Part shown: one piece after another, positions 30,534 to 39,130 of the stretch
Position numbering within the stretch: position 1 is the stretch's first letter
Layout of the letters: each line of letters begins with the position of its first letter
Assembly (NCBI RefSeq): GCF_002980625.1
Contig: NZ_PVLR01000022.1
Span: 1-64,000 of the forward strand
Source: Malikia spinosa
Lineage (GTDB): Bacteria; Pseudomonadota; Gammaproteobacteria; Burkholderiales; Burkholderiaceae_C
Direction of reading: 5' to 3'
DNA length: 64,000 nt
Notes under the pieces: generated by a model
The model's input: the letters and a program-made list of their open reading frames with translations, nothing else
Database searches by the model: none
What the model was told of the DNA's origin: nothing
Program-made: the position numbers and the translations under genes

Positions 30534-30950
30534 ATGACCAAGATCCTGATCCCCCTCGACGGTTCGGCTGCTGGCGCGCGCGCCATCGAGCAGGTGCTGC
30601 AGCGCGGCACCGCCGGGCTCGAGCTGCATCTGCTCAATGTGCAGCTGCCGGTCGATGGCAATGTGCGCAGCTTCGTCAGCAGCGACGAGCTCAATGCCTA
30701 CCACCGCGACGAAGGCCTGGCCGAACTCGCCATCGCGCGGGCCTTGCTCGACGCTGCCGGCGTGGCCTATCAGCAGCATGTGCTGGTCGGTCACCCGGCC
30801 GACCAGATCAGCCGCTTTGCGGCCGAGCAGGGCTTTGACGAGATCGTCATGGGCAGCCACGGCCGCACCGGCCTGCTGCAGCTGCTGATGGGCTCGGTCG
30901 CGGCCGAAGTCTCGGAACAGGCCAAGACCCGGGTCACGCTGGTCAAGTGA
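30534..30950 (+). CDS. Universal stress protein (UspA family)
   Basis: A 138-residue single-domain Usp. ILIPLDGS at the N-terminus and the ATP-binding motif GSHGRTGLLQLLMGSVA (G-2X-G-9X-G-S/T) near residue 106 are intact, so it should be the ATP-binding type. It sits 12 bases behind terC and is probably co-transcribed, linking metal export with a stress response. Confidence 0.92.
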   Translation: MTKILIPLDGSAAGARAIEQVLQRGTAGLELHLLNVQLPVDGNVRSFVSSDELNAYHRDEGLAELAIARALLDAAGVAYQQHVLVGHPADQISRFAAEQGFDEIVMGSHGRTGLLQLLMGSVAAEVSEQAKTRVTLVK

Positions 30951-31002
30951 CCTGAGCGGTGGCGCAGCGGTCCCGGCCCCAGCCGCTGGCATACTGGGCA
31001 GC

Positions 31003-31869
31003 ATGTCAATCTTCGCTGCTGCCATGACCGACCGCGCCGCCTTGCTGCGCGCGCTTGAGCAGGGGCCGGCCGTGCTCGTGACGGTCAGCGCCACCCGGGG
31101 CTCGGTCCCGCGCGAGCCCGGCGCCTGGCTGGCGCTCGGCGCCGACTGGCTGCTCGGCAGCGTCGGCGGCGGACACCTTGAGCTGCAGGCGATCGCCGCG
31201 GCGCGCGAATTGCTGCAGCAAGGCAGCGCCTCCCCCCTGAACGGACAGATCCGGCGCTATGCGCTCGGGCCCAGCCTGGGCCAATGCTGTGGCGGCAGTG
31301 CCGAGCTGCAATTCCATTACCTGGCCGATGCGGCCGCAGCCAGCCGGCTGCCCGGACTCGAGCCGGCGCGCGTGCCGGTGGCGATCTTCGGCGCCGGCCA
31401 TGTCGGCCAGGCGCTAGTGCAGGCGCTGCTCCCGCTGCCTTTTTCCCTGCGCTGGATCGACAGCCGGGACGGCCTGTTTCCTGCCGGCCTGCCCGAGACG
31501 GTGCAGGCCGAGTCGTCCGATCCGGTCCAGCTTGCCGTGCCCGAGCTCGCGCCGGGCAGTCTGGTGCTGATCATGAGCTTCAGCCATGTCGAGGATTTCG
31601 AGCTGGTCGCGGCCTGCCTGCAGCGCCAGCGCGAGCGCGCCGACCTGCCTTTCATCGGCCTGATCGGCAGCCAGACCAAATGGGCCAGCTTTCGCCAGCG
31701 CCTGCAAGCGCGCGGCTTCGCGCCGCAGGAGCTTGCCTCGGTCATCTGTCCGATCGGACTGCCCGGCATCGCGGGCAAGCAGCCGGCGGTGATCGCCGCC
31801 AGCGTCGCGGCACAGTTGCTGCAGTTCGGCAGTTCCGTGCCCGGCGCCAGGGCCGTCCCTGGTCGGTAG
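31003..31869 (+). CDS. xdhC: XdhC-family molybdoenzyme maturation protein
   Basis: A 288-residue XdhC-like chaperone with an N-terminal XdhC_CoxI domain (VSATRGSVPREPGAWLALG, LLGSVGGGHLE, and LGPSLGQCCGG with the paired cysteines) and a C-terminal Rossmann domain (VAIFGAGHVGQALV, then FIGLIGSQTKW). It inserts sulfurated molybdenum cofactor into xanthine dehydrogenase-type enzymes. No xdhA or xdhB is found in the window, so it is an orphan here. It may serve enzymes coded elsewhere. Confidence 0.9.
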   Translation: MSIFAAAMTDRAALLRALEQGPAVLVTVSATRGSVPREPGAWLALGADWLLGSVGGGHLELQAIAAARELLQQGSASPLNGQIRRYALGPSLGQCCGGSAELQFHYLADAAAASRLPGLEPARVPVAIFGAGHVGQALVQALLPLPFSLRWIDSRDGLFPAGLPETVQAESSDPVQLAVPELAPGSLVLIMSFSHVEDFELVAACLQRQRERADLPFIGLIGSQTKWASFRQRLQARGFAPQELASVICPIGLPGIAGKQPAVIAASVAAQLLQFGSSVPGARAVPGR

Positions 31870-31908
31870 CTGCCCGCGCTGGCCGGCAAGGGCTGATACT
31901 GGGTTAGC

Positions 31909-31933
31909 AACCCTTCGGTTTTTCCGAAGGGTT
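31909..31933. repeat. Perfect hairpin upstream of the second terC gene
   Basis: AACCCTTCGG and CCGAAGGGTT form a perfect 10-bp stem with a TTTTT loop. An overlapping alternative, GGGTTAGCAACCC (31901-31913), shares bases with its left arm and is itself followed by TTCGGTTTTT, so the two structures exclude each other. It may end xdhC or act as an attenuator for terC. Confidence 0.55.
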
Positions 31934-32024
31934 GGCCCCGCCTGGACTGCTGGTCAGTGTCATCAAGACTCGTTATCCTTGGACATCTTGCCTGCCCAGG
32001 CTCATTCATTTACGGAAAAAAAAG

Positions 32025-32777
32025 ATGGACTTCCTGTTCGACCCCAACATCTGGATCGCCTTTGCCATGCTGACCACGCTCGAGATCGTGCTCGGCGTGG
32101 ACAACATCATCTTCATCTCGATCCTGGTCGGACGTCTGCCGCCCGAGCAGCGCGACAAGGCGCGCCGCCTGGGCCTGGGCTTCGCGATGATCTCGCGCCT
32201 GCTGCTGCTGGCTTCGCTGAGCTGGATCATGGGCCTGAAGGCCGACCTGTTCTCCGTTTTCGGCCAGGGCATCAGCGGACGCGACATCGTGCTGCTGGCG
32301 GGTGGCCTGTTCCTGCTCTGGAAGGCCTCGCACGAGATCTTCGTCGAGGTCGAGGCACGCGAGCAAGACCATGCGCCTGACACCGACGCCGCCACGCTCA
32401 AGGCCGCCGGCCAGCGCCTGTTCTGGGGCATCATCGGTCAGATCGCCATCATCGACATCGTGTTCAGCCTGGACTCGGTCATCACGGCGGTCGGCATGGT
32501 CGACAACCTGGCCGTCATGGTTGCTGCCGTGATCGCCGCCGTCGGCGTGATGATGTTCGCGGCCAAGCCGATCGGCGACTTCGTCGACTCGCACCCCTCG
32601 GTCAAGGTGCTGGCACTGGCCTTCCTGGTCATGGTCGGCATGGCGCTGACCGCCGAAGCCTTCGAAGTGCATATTCCCAAGGGCTATGTCTACGCGGCGA
32701 TGGCTTTCTCGCTCGCGGTCGAGGCCCTCAACCTGCGGGCACGCAGCAAGCGCCTGGCCAAGGCCAACGCGGCCTGA
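32025..32777 (+). CDS. TerC-family integral membrane protein
   Basis: A 250-residue second TerC protein of a different subfamily from the 238-residue one at 29805. Motifs are LEIVLGVDNIIFISILVGRLP in two parts (helix 1) and DIVFSLDSVITAVGM (centre), with the paired acidic residues kept. It has about seven transmembrane helices and a hydrophilic loop (about residues 112-128). The start is ATG 32025. It is followed by a strong terminator. A presumed metal-ion exporter or metal homeostasis protein. Confidence 0.9.
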   Translation: MDFLFDPNIWIAFAMLTTLEIVLGVDNIIFISILVGRLPPEQRDKARRLGLGFAMISRLLLLASLSWIMGLKADLFSVFGQGISGRDIVLLAGGLFLLWKASHEIFVEVEAREQDHAPDTDAATLKAAGQRLFWGIIGQIAIIDIVFSLDSVITAVGMVDNLAVMVAAVIAAVGVMMFAAKPIGDFVDSHPSVKVLALAFLVMVGMALTAEAFEVHIPKGYVYAAMAFSLAVEALNLRARSKRLAKANAA

Positions 32778-32856
32778 TGCTGCCCAACACGGCCTGACGC
32801 GCCCGGCGCCTGCCGGGTCTGGCAGTCTCGCCGGGGCCATCTAGGCCATCCACCCG

Positions 32857-32876
32857 AGGCCCGCGCAAGCGGGCCT
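32857..32876 (+). terminator. Rho-independent terminator after terC
   Basis: An 8-bp stem (AGGCCCGC / GCGGGCCT) with a GCAA loop is followed by TTGTT on the plus strand. It lies about 80 bases after the stop of the second terC gene. Confidence 0.78.
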
Positions 32877-32954
32877 TTGTTCGTTCCGGCGTAGCTGGCA
32901 GGCAGTCTGCAGCCACCTCCGGTGGTCAGTGACTGGTACACTGGAGCTACTTAT

Positions 32955-32976
32955 TTTTTGATTTTTACATCAAAAA
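32955..32976. promoter_or_regulatory. Candidate HipB operator (inverted repeat)
   Basis: TTTTTGAT and ATCAAAAA form a perfect 8-bp inverted repeat with a 6-base spacer in a very AT-rich stretch, 38 bases before hipB. HipB-type antitoxins repress their own operon by binding such palindromes. Two CGTAAA direct repeats follow (32982-32987 and 33002-33007). Confidence 0.6.
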
Positions 32977-33013
32977 GTTGTCGTAAACAAATTTAAATTG
33001 ACGTAAATATCAA

Positions 33014-33319
33014 TTGCAAACCCTTCAAGAACTGGGTGAAGCCGTTGCCGCACGCCGCAAGCTGCTGGGTCTCAAGCAGGGCGACGTGGCGAGCAAGGCG
33101 GGCATCACGCCCGAATCCCTGTCGCGCTTCGAGCGCGGCAGGACAGCCGAATTCGGCTCGCGCAAGTTGCTGGCGGTGTTGGCGGTGCTGGGCGCCGAGC
33201 TGGACGTGATGGCTCAGGGCCAGTCGGGCAATCTGGACGAACTGCGCCGTGAGCGTGCACAGGCTGTCACTGGGCCGGCGCGGGGTTCCATCGGCAATTC
33301 TGGCCAAGGCACCCGGTGA
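33014..33319 (+). CDS. hipB: HipB-like XRE-family antitoxin/repressor
   Basis: A 101-residue protein with an XRE helix-turn-helix (about residues 8-63: KLLGLKQGDVASKAGITPES then LSRFERGR). It would bind DNA and the HipA kinase, neutralising the toxin. The only usable start is TTG at 33014, because an in-frame TGA sits just upstream and there is no ATG; no RBS is visible, so translation may be leaderless or weak. The stop overlaps the hipA ATG by 1 base. Confidence 0.85.
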   Translation: MQTLQELGEAVAARRKLLGLKQGDVASKAGITPESLSRFERGRTAEFGSRKLLAVLAVLGAELDVMAQGQSGNLDELRRERAQAVTGPARGSIGNSGQGTR

Positions 33320-34650
33320 TGCCGTTATCCGTGTACGTGCTGGGCCGCGAAGTGGCCACGCTGGAGCAATCGGGCGACTTCAGGAGCGTGCTGACCTACC
33401 ACCCCCAGGTGGCGGCAGACGACTTCGTGTCGCTCACCATGCCTGTTCGCACCGAATCCTATGTCTGGGACGACCAGCTTGCGCCCGTGTTGCAGATGAA
33501 CTTGCCCGAGGGCTATTTGCTCCAGATGTTGCAAGAGCAGTTCGGCCCGCACATCGGCGCCAGTCCGATTGCCTTGCTGTCTGTGATCGGCCGCAACATG
33601 GTGGGCCGCCTGCAGGTGGCCGCGCCTGGCGCCGAACTCAGTGAGCCGGCGAAGTCGGTTGAGGTGGCCGCATTGCTGAAGGGCGATAACTCGGAAGCCG
33701 CCTTTGCCGCCCTGGTACGCCAGCATGCGACCAGCGGTGTGTCGGGCGTGGTGCCCAAGTTTCTCGATTCGCAGGCCGAAGATGGCGCTCCCCTGGCACA
33801 GCACAGGAAAGCCAGCCTTGTCACCCGCCGTCACATCATCAAGGGCTCCAGTGCTCAACTGCCCTTTGTGGCCTTGAACGAGCACCTGTGCATGCAGGTG
33901 GCCAGCCGCGTCATGCCGACGGCCAAGACGGAAGTATCCGACGACGGCCAGGCCCTGGTGGTGCACCGTTTCGACGTGGATGAACAAGGCCAGCCGCATT
34001 GGGGCATGGAAGACTTTTGCAGCCTGCTGGGCCTGCGCCCCGCTGCCAAGTACGACACCACCTGGGAGCGCATCGCCAAAGCTGTGCGCGACCATGTGCC
34101 CGGCCCGCAGCGACTGGACATGTATCGGCAGCTCGCCACCACCTTGCTCCTTACCTACGCGCTGCGCAATGCCGATTGCCACGCCAAGAACCTGGCCTTG
34201 CGCTACACCAGCCGGGCCGACGTGCAGCTCACCCCCGCTTACGACATGCTCACGACCAGCGTGTACGCGGGCTTTCAGCACAACCCACCCGGCATCGAGT
34301 TCATGGCCAAGAAGACCTGGACGCCGGGCAAGAACCTGCAAAAGTTCATTGCTGCGACCTTGGGTATTCAGCCCAAGGAGCAGCAACAGATGGTGCAGGC
34401 CATCAGCGACGCCGTGGCCGATGTGGGGCCGCAGGTACGCCAGGCAATGCAGCAGCACCCCGGCTTTGGCGACATCGGTAAACGCATGCTGATGGCCTGG
34501 GCTGAAGGCGTGCAGGGTTTGCGTGACCAGCGGGTTTATGCCACAGGAGATTGGAGTCCTGGTGACGCATTTGATGGGTTTTCCGCGCCAGAGAAGCTCA
34601 AGGTAGAAAAAGCCAGGATCGGACGCTCGCCCTTGCTTGGGCACAATTGA
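33319..34650 (+). CDS. hipA: HipA-family serine/threonine kinase toxin
   Basis: A 443-residue HipA-fold kinase. The Ser loop is GVSGVVPKFL (about residue 139), the ATP-site segment includes RHIIKGSS, the catalytic loop is RNADCHAKNLAL and the metal site is AYDMLTT, all as in active HipA toxins. HipA of E. coli phosphorylates glutamyl-tRNA synthetase; the target here is unknown. ATG 33319 overlaps the hipB stop (TGATG), the normal coupling in hipBA operons. Base composition is slightly lower in GC than the flanks, consistent with transfer. Confidence 0.92.
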   Translation: MPLSVYVLGREVATLEQSGDFRSVLTYHPQVAADDFVSLTMPVRTESYVWDDQLAPVLQMNLPEGYLLQMLQEQFGPHIGASPIALLSVIGRNMVGRLQVAAPGAELSEPAKSVEVAALLKGDNSEAAFAALVRQHATSGVSGVVPKFLDSQAEDGAPLAQHRKASLVTRRHIIKGSSAQLPFVALNEHLCMQVASRVMPTAKTEVSDDGQALVVHRFDVDEQGQPHWGMEDFCSLLGLRPAAKYDTTWERIAKAVRDHVPGPQRLDMYRQLATTLLLTYALRNADCHAKNLALRYTSRADVQLTPAYDMLTTSVYAGFQHNPPGIEFMAKKTWTPGKNLQKFIAATLGIQPKEQQQMVQAISDAVADVGPQVRQAMQQHPGFGDIGKRMLMAWAEGVQGLRDQRVYATGDWSPGDAFDGFSAPEKLKVEKARIGRSPLLGHN

Positions 34651-34735
34651 ACGCCATATCGACATGCCCCCTGCCGCACCCGGGCCTCTGCTGTGGCCCT
34701 AAGCTCGACTGGATTCAAATCACTGGGGCCAGATC

Positions 34736-34915
34736 ATGGAAGACACACGTTGCTGCGGCAGCGGCACCTGCATCATCAATGCCAAGGGTTACTGCTGGTG
34801 CGGCCAACGCTGGGACGGCACGCGCATGTGTCATCCGGCCCCCGCTGACAGTCAGCGCAGCGATGAGGGTTCGGAATCGAAGTTGCCCACTGACGATGGC
34901 ACGGCTCCAGCCTGA
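34736..34915 (+). CDS. Small Cys-rich protein
   Basis: A 59-residue protein with six cysteines, five in the first 22 residues: a CC pair, CI, CWC, plus a sixth in MCHP (starts MEDTRCCGSGTC; then YCWCGQRWDG). The C-terminal half is acidic and Ser-rich. The cysteine spacing suggests a metal- or cluster-binding fold. It overlaps the next gene by 20 bases in another frame. No function is known to me. Confidence 0.6.
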   Translation: MEDTRCCGSGTCIINAKGYCWCGQRWDGTRMCHPAPADSQRSDEGSESKLPTDDGTAPA

Positions 34916-35108
34916 TGCGGCAACGGTCGGCGAAGTGATCGCCATGGCGCTCAGTGACCACATCAGCTTTGCTCAGATCCAGGCCTTGCACGGTCTGGCG
35001 CCCGATGAGGTCAAGGCCTTGATGCGGCGCGAGCTCAAGCCAGGCAGCTATGTGGCGTGGCGCAAGCGGGTGCGGCAGTTTACCGATCGACGCGAGTTCT
35101 ACAAATGA
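34896..35108 (+). CDS. DUF2805 / TIGR03643 family protein
   Basis: A 70-residue protein. EVIAMALSDHISFAQIQ, GLAPDEVKALMRRELKPGS and the YVAWRKRV ending match the small TIGR03643 family of unknown function, which looks like a helix-turn-helix (the segment IQALHGLAPDEVKALMRR is the candidate). ATG 34896 gives the typical family N-terminus; an internal ATG at 34944 would truncate it. It overlaps the PNPOx-like gene by 4 bases (ATGA). Confidence 0.75.
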   Translation: MARLQPDAATVGEVIAMALSDHISFAQIQALHGLAPDEVKALMRRELKPGSYVAWRKRVRQFTDRREFYK

Positions 35109-35674
35109 CGCTTGATCCACACCCTTGGGCCAGGGAGCTCGTCACGCTGCATGACCATGCCTGGCAAAGACTGGTGCGGGGCGTGCATGACCGTCATGCG
35201 CCGGCACGCCATCCGACATTGGCCACGGTCAGCCCGGATGGCTTGCCAAAAGCTCGCACCGTGGTCTTGCGTGCCGCGGATCCATCAACCGGCAGGCTGG
35301 AACTGCACACCAATCTGCATTCAGCCAAGATCGCTGATCTCAGGGTGACTCCGGTGGCGGCGCTCCATGTCTGGGACCACGGCTCTCGGCTGCAGATCAG
35401 GCTGGAGGCCGACGTGGCAATCGCTACCGGGCCTGAGGTGGCCGCAGCCTGGGCCAGGGTGCCAGAGCACTCGCGCAGCGCCTACAGCAGCAGTCAGCGA
35501 CCCGGCCATCCGATACCAGGCGCGTTGGACTATGACCAGCAAGCTGACCCAGCGGTGTTTGCCGTGTTGTCCCTGACCATCCGATCGATGGAGCTGCTGC
35601 ATCTGGGCGCTGACCATCGACGCGCGCAATTCACCCGTGCCAGCCATTGGGCCGGGCAGTGGTTGGTCCCTTGA
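35105..35674 (+). CDS. Pyridoxamine 5'-phosphate oxidase-like FMN-binding protein
   Basis: A 189-residue split-barrel flavoprotein of the PNPOx-like (Alr4036-type) family. It shows HPTLATVSPDGLPKARTVVLR (split by DG) typical of the FMN-binding barrel, then LELHTNLHSAKIADL, and SRSAYSSSQRPG. It lacks clear true PdxH residues at the C-terminus, so a general FMN oxidoreductase role is safer than vitamin B6 synthesis. It is translationally coupled to the DUF2805 gene. Confidence 0.8.
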   Translation: MTLDPHPWARELVTLHDHAWQRLVRGVHDRHAPARHPTLATVSPDGLPKARTVVLRAADPSTGRLELHTNLHSAKIADLRVTPVAALHVWDHGSRLQIRLEADVAIATGPEVAAAWARVPEHSRSAYSSSQRPGHPIPGALDYDQQADPAVFAVLSLTIRSMELLHLGADHRRAQFTRASHWAGQWLVP

Positions 35675-35772
35675 GATCAGCGACATGCCTGGGCCCACAG
35701 CGGCTGCCGGGCAAGCCTGTCCGCTGACCCCGGTAGCCGGGCGCAATTTCTTGTAGTTGCCGGACCCGGCGT

Positions 35773-36135
35773 TCAGAGCGGGCGCTCGGCCAGGGTCTTG
35801 AGCAGCTGGCGCAGCGTCTCGCTGTGCTCTCCCTCGGGCAGCGGGCGCAGTCCGGCCGCTTCCTGCAGCAGCCGTTCGAGCGTCTGGATATGCGGCAGCA
35901 GCACGCCGAAGAAGACCGGCTGGCCGTTGACGCCGATCAGCAGGGTGGGAAAGTTCTCGACGTCCAGCTCATCGAGCAGGTCGGCCTCGTCCTCGACATC
36001 GACCCAGTGGCAGCGCAGTTGCGGCTGGGCCCGGGCCAGCGCCTCGAAGGGCTCGGCATATTCACGGCAGGTGCCGCACCAGGCGGCGCAGAGGCAGACC
36101 ACCTGGACGGTGGCCGTGGCGGGGGAATGGCTCAT
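35773..36135 (-). CDS. Thioredoxin-family protein
   Basis: A 120-residue cytoplasmic thioredoxin-fold protein. The redox motif is WCGTC (at about residue 19; classical thioredoxin has WCGPC), and the cis-proline lies in NFPTLLI. No signal peptide is seen. It follows the maeB terminator on the same strand and is probably transcribed alone. Confidence 0.88.
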   Translation of the reverse strand: MSHSPATATVQVVCLCAAWCGTCREYAEPFEALARAQPQLRCHWVDVEDEADLLDELDVENFPTLLIGVNGQPVFFGVLLPHIQTLERLLQEAAGLRPLPEGEHSETLRQLLKTLAERPL

Positions 36136-36215
36136 GTGGCGAGCTTACCAAAGGCGGTTGCCACCCGGCCATCTGGCCTCTGCGCTTTCAGCCCCAGCCC
36201 CGACGCCAGCCCCAA

Positions 36216-36240
36216 TGGAAAAGAGCGCCCGAGGGCGCTC
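36216..36240 (-). terminator. Rho-independent terminator of maeB
   Basis: GAGCGCCC / GGGCGCTC forms an 8-bp stem with a very short loop (the inner pairs probably open), followed on the minus strand by TTTTCC. It lies 47 bases after the maeB stop. Confidence 0.75.
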
Positions 36241-36286
36241 CTTGTATTGGCTGTCGGGGCCGTTCGTGGCCCCGGGCAAGCAGGCT

Positions 36287-38590
36287 TCAGGCCTTGTCGG
36301 CGCCGCTGACGGCGGCAACGGCCGTCATGTTGAGCACGCGGCGCATGGTCGCGGCCGGGGTCAGGATATGCGCGCTGGCGGCCGAACCCATCAGGATCGG
36401 GCCGACGGTCACGCCACCGCTGGTCGTGGTCTTGAGGACGTTGAACAGGATGTTGGCCGAATCGAGGTTCGGGCAGATCAGGATGTTGGCCGAACCGCTC
36501 AGGGCCGAGTCGGCCAGGTAGCTGCGGCGGATGTCCTCTTCCAGCGCGGCATCGCCGTGCAGTTCGCCGTCACATTCGATCTCGGGGTGGGCGGCGGCGA
36601 ACAGCTCGCGTGCCAGGCGCATCTTGCGCGCCGACGGGCGGCTCGACGAGCCGTAGCTCGAATGCGACAGGAAGGCGACCTTGGGCGGAATGCCGAAGCG
36701 CTGCACTTCCTTGACCGACAGCCAGGCGATCTCGGCCAGTTGCTCGGCGTCGGGGCAGTCGTTGACATAGGTGTCGGCGATGAACAGCGGACCGCGGTCG
36801 GTGTTGAGTGCATTGAGCGCGGCGAACTGGTTCGCGCCCGCCTTCAGGCCGATGATGCTCTCGATGCGCTCGAGGTGGGTCTCGTAGTTGCCGACCAGGC
36901 CGCAGATCATGGCGTCGGCATCGCCGAGCTTGACCATCAGCGCGGCGATGATGGTGTTGGAGCGGCGCACGGCGGCCTTGGCGACATCGGGGGTGACGCC
37001 GTTGCGGCCCATCAGCTGGTGGTAGGTTTCCCAGTACTGGCGGAAGCGCGGATCGTCCTCGGGGTTGACGATGTCGAGGTCGATGCCGGGGCGGATGCGC
37101 AGGCCGGCCTTGGCGATGCGCGTGCTGATCACGGCCGGGCGACCGATCAGGATCGGGGTCGCCAGATGGTCGTCGATCGCGGCCTGGGCGGCACGCAGCG
37201 CGCGCTCGTCCTCGCCGTCGGCAAAGGCGATGCGCTTCTTGTCGCCGGCGATGGCCTTGGCGGCGTTGAAGACCGGACGCATCAGGATGCCGGTCTGGTA
37301 AATGAAGCGGCCCAGGCTCTCCTTGTAGGCTTCCATGTCCTGGATCGGACGGGTCGCGACGCCGCTGTCAGCGGCCGCCTGGGCGACGGCCGGCGCGATC
37401 TTGAGGATCAGGCGCGAGTCGAACGGCTTGGGGATCAGGTAGTCGGGGCCGAACACCAGTTCCTGGCCGGCGTAGGCGGAGGCGACTTCGTCGCTGATCT
37501 CGCTCTTGGCCAGGTCGGCGATCTGGCGCACGCAGGCCAGCTTCATCTCTTCGGTGATCTTGGTCGCGCCGCAGTCGAGCGCGCCACGGAAGATGTAGGG
37601 GAAGCACAGGACGTTGTTGACCTGGTTCGGGTAGTCCGAGCGGCCGGTCGCGATGATGCAGTCCGGGCGCGCGGCCTTGGCGATCTCGGGGCGGATCTCG
37701 GGTTCCGGGTTGGCCAGTGCCAGGATGATCGGCTTGTCGGCCATCGACTTGACCATCTCGGCGTCGACCACGCCGGGGGCCGAGCAGCCCATGAAGACAT
37801 CGCAGCCGACCATGGCGTCAGCCAGGGTGCGCTTGTCGGTGTCGCGGCAGAAGCGCTGCTTGGAGGCGTCGAGCTTGCCGGCCAGGGCATCGGCGCGCTG
37901 GCTGTGGATCACGCCCTTGGAGTCGCAGACCAGGATGTTCTCGACCTTGACGCCCAGACCGATCATGACGTCGAGGCAGGCGATGGCGGCAGCGCCGGCA
38001 CCCGAGACTGCCATCTTGATCGCGCCGATGTCCTTGCCGACCAGTTCCAGGCCGTTGAGCAGGGCGGCGCTCGAGATGATCGCGGTGCCATGCTGGTCAT
38101 CGTGGAACACCGGAATGTTCATGCGCTCCTTGAGCTTCTTCTCGATGTAGAAGCACTCGGGCGCCTTGATGTCTTCCAGGTTGATGCCGCCCAGCGTGGG
38201 CTCCATCGAGGCGATGATGTCGACCAGCTTGTCGGGATCGTTCTCGTCGAGTTCGATGTCGAACACGTCGATGCCGGCGAACTTCTTGAACAGGCAGCCC
38301 TTGCCTTCCATCACCGGCTTGGAGGCCAGCGGGCCGATATTGCCCAGGCCCAGCACGGCGGTGCCGTTGGTGATCACGGCGACCAGGTTGCCGCGGCTGG
38401 TGTAGTCGGCCGCCAGGGTCGGGTCCTGCTCGATCGCCAGGCAGGGGTAGGCCACTCCGGGGGAGTAGGCCAGCGACAGGTCGCGCTGGTTGGACAGCGG
38501 CTTGGTCGCGTTGACGCTGATCTTGCCCTTGCTGGGCGAACGGTGATAGTCCAGTGCGGCGTCGCGCAACGCTTGTTCTGCGGGGGTCAT
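36287..38590 (-). CDS. maeB: NADP-dependent malic enzyme (MaeB type, fused to phosphotransacetylase-like domain)
   Basis: A 767-residue fusion. The N-terminal 430 residues are malic enzyme ([18 protein letters not shown] with the catalytic Tyr, [10 protein letters not shown] with the metal ligands, [13 protein letters not shown] for NAD(P)). The C-terminal 330 residues are a phosphotransacetylase-like domain that is regulatory in MaeB proteins. It converts malate to pyruvate and CO2 with NADP reduction. AAGGAGC precedes the ATG at a suitable distance. It could use malate imported by the DctA transporter encoded 12 kb away. Confidence 0.96.
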   Translation of the reverse strand: MTPAEQALRDAALDYHRSPSKGKISVNATKPLSNQRDLSLAYSPGVAYPCLAIEQDPTLAADYTSRGNLVAVITNGTAVLGLGNIGPLASKPVMEGKGCLFKKFAGIDVFDIELDENDPDKLVDIIASMEPTLGGINLEDIKAPECFYIEKKLKERMNIPVFHDDQHGTAIISSAALLNGLELVGKDIGAIKMAVSGAGAAAIACLDVMIGLGVKVENILVCDSKGVIHSQRADALAGKLDASKQRFCRDTDKRTLADAMVGCDVFMGCSAPGVVDAEMVKSMADKPIILALANPEPEIRPEIAKAARPDCIIATGRSDYPNQVNNVLCFPYIFRGALDCGATKITEEMKLACVRQIADLAKSEISDEVASAYAGQELVFGPDYLIPKPFDSRLILKIAPAVAQAAADSGVATRPIQDMEAYKESLGRFIYQTGILMRPVFNAAKAIAGDKKRIAFADGEDERALRAAQAAIDDHLATPILIGRPAVISTRIAKAGLRIRPGIDLDIVNPEDDPRFRQYWETYHQLMGRNGVTPDVAKAAVRRSNTIIAALMVKLGDADAMICGLVGNYETHLERIESIIGLKAGANQFAALNALNTDRGPLFIADTYVNDCPDAEQLAEIAWLSVKEVQRFGIPPKVAFLSHSSYGSSSRPSARKMRLARELFAAAHPEIECDGELHGDAALEEDIRRSYLADSALSGSANILICPNLDSANILFNVLKTTTSGGVTVGPILMGSAASAHILTPAATMRRVLNMTAVAAVSGADKA

Positions 38591-38682
38591 ATTTTCTAGT
38601 GCTCCTTGGGAGCCTCAAGCAAGCCTACCTTGCCTGAAGCTGACACACAGTGTAACGGCGTCGCGTGGCTACAATTGAAGCC

Positions 38683-39060
38683 ATGAGCTGCAAGAGCCTT
38701 GTGCGACGATGGACTACGGGCTGGGTCCTGTGGGCGGTCCTGCTGCACGCCCTGGCGCCTGCCGTCGCGCAAGCGGCGCTGCGGATGGCACCCGCGCTGC
38801 CGTTCGAGGTCTGCAGCAGCACCGGCATCCTGCGCGCGGCCGAACCGGCCCGGGAGTTCTCCCAGGACAGTCGCCCGGTCCTGGCTGGCCTGCATTGCGA
38901 GTGGTGCCTGCTCGACGCACCGGCCATCCTGCCCCCATCCTTTGCTGTCGGTTTCCATGCCGGTCCGGACGCATCCGATCCCGTCGCCGCGCTGCGTGCG
39001 CCGCCCGCGCGGCTGGCGGCTTGGCGTGTGCAGGCGCGAGCGCCGCCTTCTTTCGTCTGA
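38683..39060 (+). CDS. DUF2946 family protein
   Basis: A 125-residue secreted or anchored protein with a hydrophobic N-terminal segment (about residues 11-30) and then PFEVCSSTG and HCEWCLL, the cysteine pairs of the DUF2946 family. Such proteins are usually found beside copper genes, and here a PCuAC copper chaperone follows 70 bases later. Likely periplasmic copper handling. ATG 38683 is chosen over a GTG 18 bases earlier because the shorter form begins with the basic signal region. Confidence 0.78.
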   Translation: MSCKSLVRRWTTGWVLWAVLLHALAPAVAQAALRMAPALPFEVCSSTGILRAAEPAREFSQDSRPVLAGLHCEWCLLDAPAILPPSFAVGFHAGPDASDPVAALRAPPARLAAWRVQARAPPSFV

Positions 39061-39130
39061 TTCCACCCGTCTCGCGACGGCCGGCCCCAAGTCCGCCGTC
39101 ATTGGAACCCAGTCAGAAAGAAATCCGATC

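Noticed and set aside
35798-38599. A 933-codon open frame opposite maeB and the thioredoxin gene
   Set aside because: Shadow frame with no recognised domain and biased composition; maeB is intact on the minus strand.
38640-38675. A sigma-70 promoter before the DUF2946 gene (CTGACA and TACAAT)
   Set aside because: The spacer between the boxes is 24 bases, too long for a normal promoter.
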